A stretch of 64,000 bases of DNA from Meghimatium bilineatum (taxonomy: Eukaryota > Mollusca > Gastropoda > Stylommatophora > Philomycidae), in assembly GCA_034231615.1 (NCBI GenBank), contig CM067312.1:2149001-2213000 (forward strand), in the 5' to 3' direction. The notes below the pieces were generated by a model. The model was given only the letters and a program-made list of their open reading frames with translations, did not search any database and was not told where the DNA came from. Positions 59,506-64,000 of this stretch are shown here, piece by piece (position 1 is the first letter of the stretch; every line of letters starts with the position of its first letter). Position numbers and translations under genes: made by a program.

Positions 59506-62346
59506 TCAAACAAAACGGTGATTAATGTTCATTCCGTGTGGTTGTAAGACTCCCATATGGCAAATGAGACGATATTCCAAGGACTGACGTTGCCGGTCAC
59601 CGGTATAACAACGTAACAAACCGGTTACAGAGACATCAGAGCTACTAGGATGTGACGGGCTGTTAAAATGATTAGCCACTGGGGAGTCACGATGATTCGT
59701 GATATCTCTGAAATGTTCGGCGAATCTATCAGCTAAACGTCTACCAGTCTCACCAATATACTTCATATCACAACGCTTACATATGATAGAGTATATTAAA
59801 TTACGGGACAAACATGAAAAAGAATCCTGAATATCAAAGTGTGATTTAGGAAACTGTAACATGGGAGTGAGAATAACAAAAGGGCAAGTCAAACAATTTC
59901 GTTGACAAGGGACAGCTCCTAGTTGACCTGCAGAAGTGCGCAGACGAGAATGAACTAAGAGATCCCGGAGGTTTCTGTCCCTCCGAAAAGCGACTAGTGG
60001 AAGAGAGGGAAATGCAGGACTGGAGATGGGATCTAACTGGAGGATAGAGAAATGTCGTAATAGGATACGTAGTGCCGGCATTTTATGAGGATGAAAAGTG
60101 ATAGCCAGTATTGGGCGATCAGAGGTATGTTTAATAGATGGTACGAGGGCCACAGAGCGGGAAATAGTAAGAACACGTTGTAAAGCTGATGACAGGATGT
60201 CCTCAGGGTATAAGCGACGGCGAAAAAAATCCAGCATTTTATGAGCTTGAACCTGGAAATCAACATCGTCTTGGCAGAGACGACGAAGACGAAGCAGCTG
60301 AGAAAAAGGGAGGGCATGATGACAAGACCTTGGGTGAGATGATGTATAAAGAAGAAAACTATGAGAGGCCGTAGGCTTATAATGTATAGAAGTGGTAAGG
60401 GATGTGGATCCTATGGAAACACAAATGTCAAGGAAGTCCACAGAGGTGGAGGAAATAAGAGAGGTAAAATTAATAGCTGGATGGAAACCACTCACAAAGT
60501 AATGAAAAGGTTGAGGTTATCAAGAGAAATATCAGTAACGCCAATTCCATCGTCTATGTAGCGATGGAATATGGAAGGGACAGGACCCTGAAATGTGGTA
60601 AAGATAAGATGTTCAAGGTGACCCATAAATAGGCAGGCATAACTGGGTCCCATTTTAGTACCCATCGCTACACCGCTAATTTGATCAAAAAAAGTGTCCA
60701 TTGAATTCAAAAGAATTCAAGGTGAGAACTAATTCAGCCAGTCGAAGAATAGCGGCAGTAGCAATAGACTTATGCGGATTGATGTTAAGAAAGAACTGTA
60801 ACGCCAGAAGCCCATCATTATGAGGAATACATGTATAGAGGGAAACAACATCTAGAAGGAATATGTGATAGGTGTGTAGAGGATCGAGAACAATAGAAGA
60901 AAAGATGGATAGAGCATGGTTAGTGTCCTTTAGGTAAGATGGAAGAGATACGACAAGAGGTTGGAAGACACTGTCTAAGAAATCAGAAATTAGTTCAGTA
61001 GGGCAAGAACAGGCGGAAGCAACCGGTCTATCTGGGTTAGATGGTTTATGTATTTTAGGTAGTAAATAACAGAGTAGGAGAGCCCAGATTGCTCTTAATA
61101 ATCCGAAGATTGAGGGCACTAATGGGGAGTTGATTGCTGTTAATAAGTTGTTTAAGAGTTTTTTCCACTTTATCATTATGTGCTAAAATTGGATCCTTGG
61201 CACAGGGACGATAAAAATCCAAGTCCTTTAACTGGCGCGTGGCTTCTTTGATATATAGGTCCTTCTGCCACACAACTACAGTACCACCCTTATCTGCCGG
61301 TTTAATCACGATAAATCACGTGAGCGAAGTTTGGAGAGCGCCCGTGACTCTGATCTAGTGAGATTAGAGCGACGTAGTTTAGGAAAACGTAGCTGTTGTA
61401 TAGCATGAAGGGTAAAGTCAATGTAGTCATCAAGTGTTTTGGTTTCAGGAGAAGAAGGGGGGGGGGGGTCCAATCATGTTTGTGATGATGGTAAGAGGAG
61501 AAAGGGTCATCAAGTGAAACCGGTTCAGAGGACGAAGGGTGGTAATAAAAGTGTTGTTTAAGACGAAGAATACGGTGAAATCGATTAACATCACATCCCA
61601 AGGAATAGCGATCACAGCTGGGGCGGAGTGGGATGAAGGTAAGACCTTTGCTGAGAACGGATATTTCATCAGCAGATAAGGGGAGATCAGGCGGTATACA
61701 ACGTACTAAAGGATGATGATTAGTTGGTGGATCTAAGGAGAGGGGTTCAGGAGTGCCGGAAAGATTAGTAGTAGGTGGAAAAAGAGGTGGAGATGTAGAA
61801 GGTGGATGCAAATTGATAGGTGGAGGAATAAATGGGGGCATATGATGAAGGAAACAGGAATGAGAATTTACGTGAATGGGAAGAGTTAAGAAAAGTGTAT
61901 AACTGGCTATTAAGGCAATGGATGATAAAGCTTACGAGAAAGTAGACAGGGAAAACATTATATGTGAGAGTTAATAGGCGTAGACGGAGTGATTCTAATG
62001 ATGAGGATAAATCAGAGAGGAGGTCAGAGTGGCCGTTCAGTACGGCACGCATGCAAGAAAATCTGTATTGTCGATCCATACGAGTAAAGCGGGAAATATA
62101 TGACGGTTTGGAGTTACCTAATTGAGGATGGAAATGCGATACGAAGCCACGAGGAAGAACATTACAACTAAGACAACGCCGTAGAAAGAAAGAATGGCAT
62201 GAGAAGCGGGTCTTCTTGAATGTGTCCGACGCAAATGCAATGGCGATGTCGGAGATATCAGGAGGTAGACAACTAGAGAAAGTTTTGTAAATAGAAGAAT
62301 GGATCATTCGAAGAAAACGCTTAGAGGATGGCATGATGATTAACAA
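59506..62346 (-). pseudogene. Penelope-like RT/GIY-YIG polyprotein, frameshifted, with N-terminus
   Basis: Pieces in order on the minus strand: 61765-62346, N-terminal region with FFLRRCLSCNVLPRGF; 61302-61841, Pro-rich linker and LRPSCDRYSLGCDVNRFHR; 61055-61309, IKPADKGGTVVVWQKDLY; 60685-61176, LPKIHKPSNPDRPVASACSC; 60492-60710, GVAMGTKMGPSYACLF and YIDDGIG; 59506-60495, HYKPTASHSFLLYTSSHP, the Cys cluster CQRNCLTC, and the GIY-YIG core NLIYSIICKRCDMKYIGETG. At least four frameshifts interrupt it. It is related to the plus-strand element at 54772 but clearly a different subfamily. Confidence 0.85.
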
Positions 62347-62452
62347 GCGTTAAGAGGTAGATGAAGTGATATAATAAAAAACCTATACTAAGTGAAAATG
62401 AGAAACAAAAACAAGTAGACACGAAAACCATGTAAGGTAGCGGCTGGAAGAT

Positions 62453-63371
62453 AAATATAAATAACCAAATGGTCGGAGGGTGTCCGACAAAGTGGATGGT
62501 GCCGCAGTAACCGAATGAACAAATAGTAAAGCAAAATGAATTAAACAGGTTACTAAAAACACTTACCTTGTCTATGAATATTAATATATAAAAAAGTATA
62601 TATAAAAAATATACAATAAAACTAAACAGGACAATTCTCCACGTATCTGCTCAAATGGAACATTTTTCAAGAGACAAACAACAGTAAACACCACAATAAT
62701 AAACAAAATAGATGACTTAGCCTGTCTAAAGCCACGTCTCCAAAACATAAAACCACGTCTCCATGACGCAGGAATTGAAACATTCTAGTAAAAGAGAAAA
62801 TGCGTGCATTCATTATAAACAAACTGGAAAGTAGGAAATTAGAGGCAATGTAGAAGTGGTTGGGGTGTTTATAATGAATGCAAGAATAATATAAGAAAAA
62901 GACCTCTTTTGTCACTTTATCAGACAGGCAGGTTTTAAGAACATAGTCACAACAGGCAAGACTGAAGGGAACAGAGACAGATGGGGACAACGTGAGAAAA
63001 TATTAGTTTGACAACCGAGCAAGGCATGGAAACAACAACAATCCTGATAACAATACTGTGGACAGAGAGCTATGGTCGCCTACGCCAACCAGAATGGCAT
63101 ATGATAATGATTGATGAGTAATGATGAGGTTGTGTGGTGGTGGGGTGAGTGGGTTTGGGGAAGGAAGGATACAAGAAGAATCATCATTTGAAAACGCATG
63201 GAATGAATGTGAAACCAAATATAGACATAAACATATATATAAAACCAAACCTAAACATACATAGAAATGTATACACACCCCAAGAGTTAAGAAATAAATA
63301 TATAACAAAATGGACACAGATGTGTGAAGGATACCCACACAAAATGCACAGGCATGTAAATGTATCCACAC
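62453..63371 (-). repeat. Pseudo-LTR, upstream copy
   Basis: Direct repeat of 57966-58889, including the motif at 62626-62680. It ends abruptly at tgtatccacac, where the sequence switches to an inverted copy. The gap 62347-62452 holds nothing recognisable. Confidence 0.85.
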
Positions 63372-63754
63372 TGTATACATATGCAGTTGCTATATCATTA
63401 TCTTTATGTGAACGAACGATTATATTTATATCAATTTATGTATATGTTTCTATGTGTGCGAATGTTCATGTTATTGTTTTTATTTTTGTGAGAAAGTGTT
63501 TATGTGGATGCATGTTCATATTTATGTATATATGTATGTATTTATATGAGCGCTTGTTTATGTTAATGCACGTATCTCCATTCTGTGTCAATATGTATGC
63601 CTATTCTGGTGTGAGCCCTTTCCTATGTGTGGATACATTTACATGTCTGTGCATTTTGTGTGGGTATCCTTCACACATCTGTGTCCATTTTGTTATATAT
63701 TTATTTCTTAACTCTTGGTGTGTGTATACATTTCTATGTATGTTTAGGTGTGGT

Positions 63755-63798
<44 letters not shown>

Positions 63799-64000
63799 TA
63801 TGTCTATATTTGGTTTGACATTCATTCCATGCGTTTTCAAATGATGATTCTTCTTGTATCCTTTCTTCCACAAACCCACTCAACCCACCACCACACATCC
63901 TCATCATTACTCATCAATCATTATCATATGCCTTTCTGGTTGATGTAGGCGACCATGGCTCTCTGTCCACAATATTGTTATCAGGATCGTTGTTGTTTCC
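63372..64000 (+). repeat. Inverted copy of the Penelope-like repeat, runs off the window
   Basis: Reverse complement of 58543-59143, with 63600-64000 also inverted relative to 63000-63371, so the junction forms an imperfect palindrome. Confidence 0.85.
63758..63795. repeat. TA dinucleotide run
   Basis: About 18 TA pairs, expanded from a short atatatat present in the other two copies. Confidence 0.9.

Larger units (their letters stand above)
57966..63371 (-). mobile_element. Second Penelope-like element with pseudo-LTRs (minus strand)
   Basis: A decayed RT/GIY-YIG frame lies between direct repeats 57966-58889 and 62453-63371. Such pseudo-LTRs are a known arrangement in Penelope-like elements, produced by tandem copies. 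The 5' repeat (right side, on the plus map) is cut short by an inverted segment. Confidence 0.75.

Overview
The window is AT-rich, repeat-dense eukaryotic DNA from an invertebrate animal genome. It has metazoan-type transposons (Polinton/Maverick-like, Penelope-like, Mutator/Kolobok-like, LINE), many minisatellites and one convincing host exon. That exon, at 52042-52260, encodes an F5/8C or fucolectin-like lectin fold and would suit a mollusc or another lophotrochozoan. The organism cannot be fixed from sequence alone. There are no bacterial operons, rRNA genes or intact tRNA genes.

Two giant palindromic elements dominate. Element 1 (1419-22635, about 21.2 kb) is an almost perfect inverted repeat around an axis near 12027. 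Each arm holds three tandem units of about 3.56 kb, and each unit carries a broken copy of the C-terminal half of a protein-primed family-B DNA polymerase of the Polinton/Maverick type. Element 2 (26675-40904, about 14.2 kb) is a second palindrome, around an axis near 34233. Each arm carries a broken gene for a two-finger C2H2 protein whose C-terminal part resembles the N-terminal region of the same polymerase lineage. The rest of each arm is layered non-coding repeats. Both elements start AGTAGT, end ACTACT and sit between perfect 6-bp target-site duplications (ggtata; cacgta), the Polinton hallmark. They also share an internal motif around TTTTCACAACTAG. No integrase, packaging ATPase, protease or capsid gene is visible, so both look like non-autonomous fold-back derivatives of Polinton-like parents.

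From 22.6 to 26.7 kb and from 41 to 47.9 kb lie minisatellites with units from 24 to 52 bp, small LINE scraps and a tRNA-derived-looking element. Element 2 is inserted inside one minisatellite (28/42-bp units), whose two halves remain in the same orientation on both sides.

From 47.9 to 57.8 kb is a nest: decayed Mutator-like transposase copies with TTAA-GGAGG-type ends, the host exon at 52.0 kb, a LINE remnant at 53.0-54.4 kb, and a well-preserved Penelope-like element (54772-57277) that landed with an 11-bp target duplication at the start codon of a transposase copy. From 58 kb to the end is a second, decayed Penelope-like element on the minus strand. It is flanked by direct repeats (pseudo-LTRs), with a further inverted copy running off the window.
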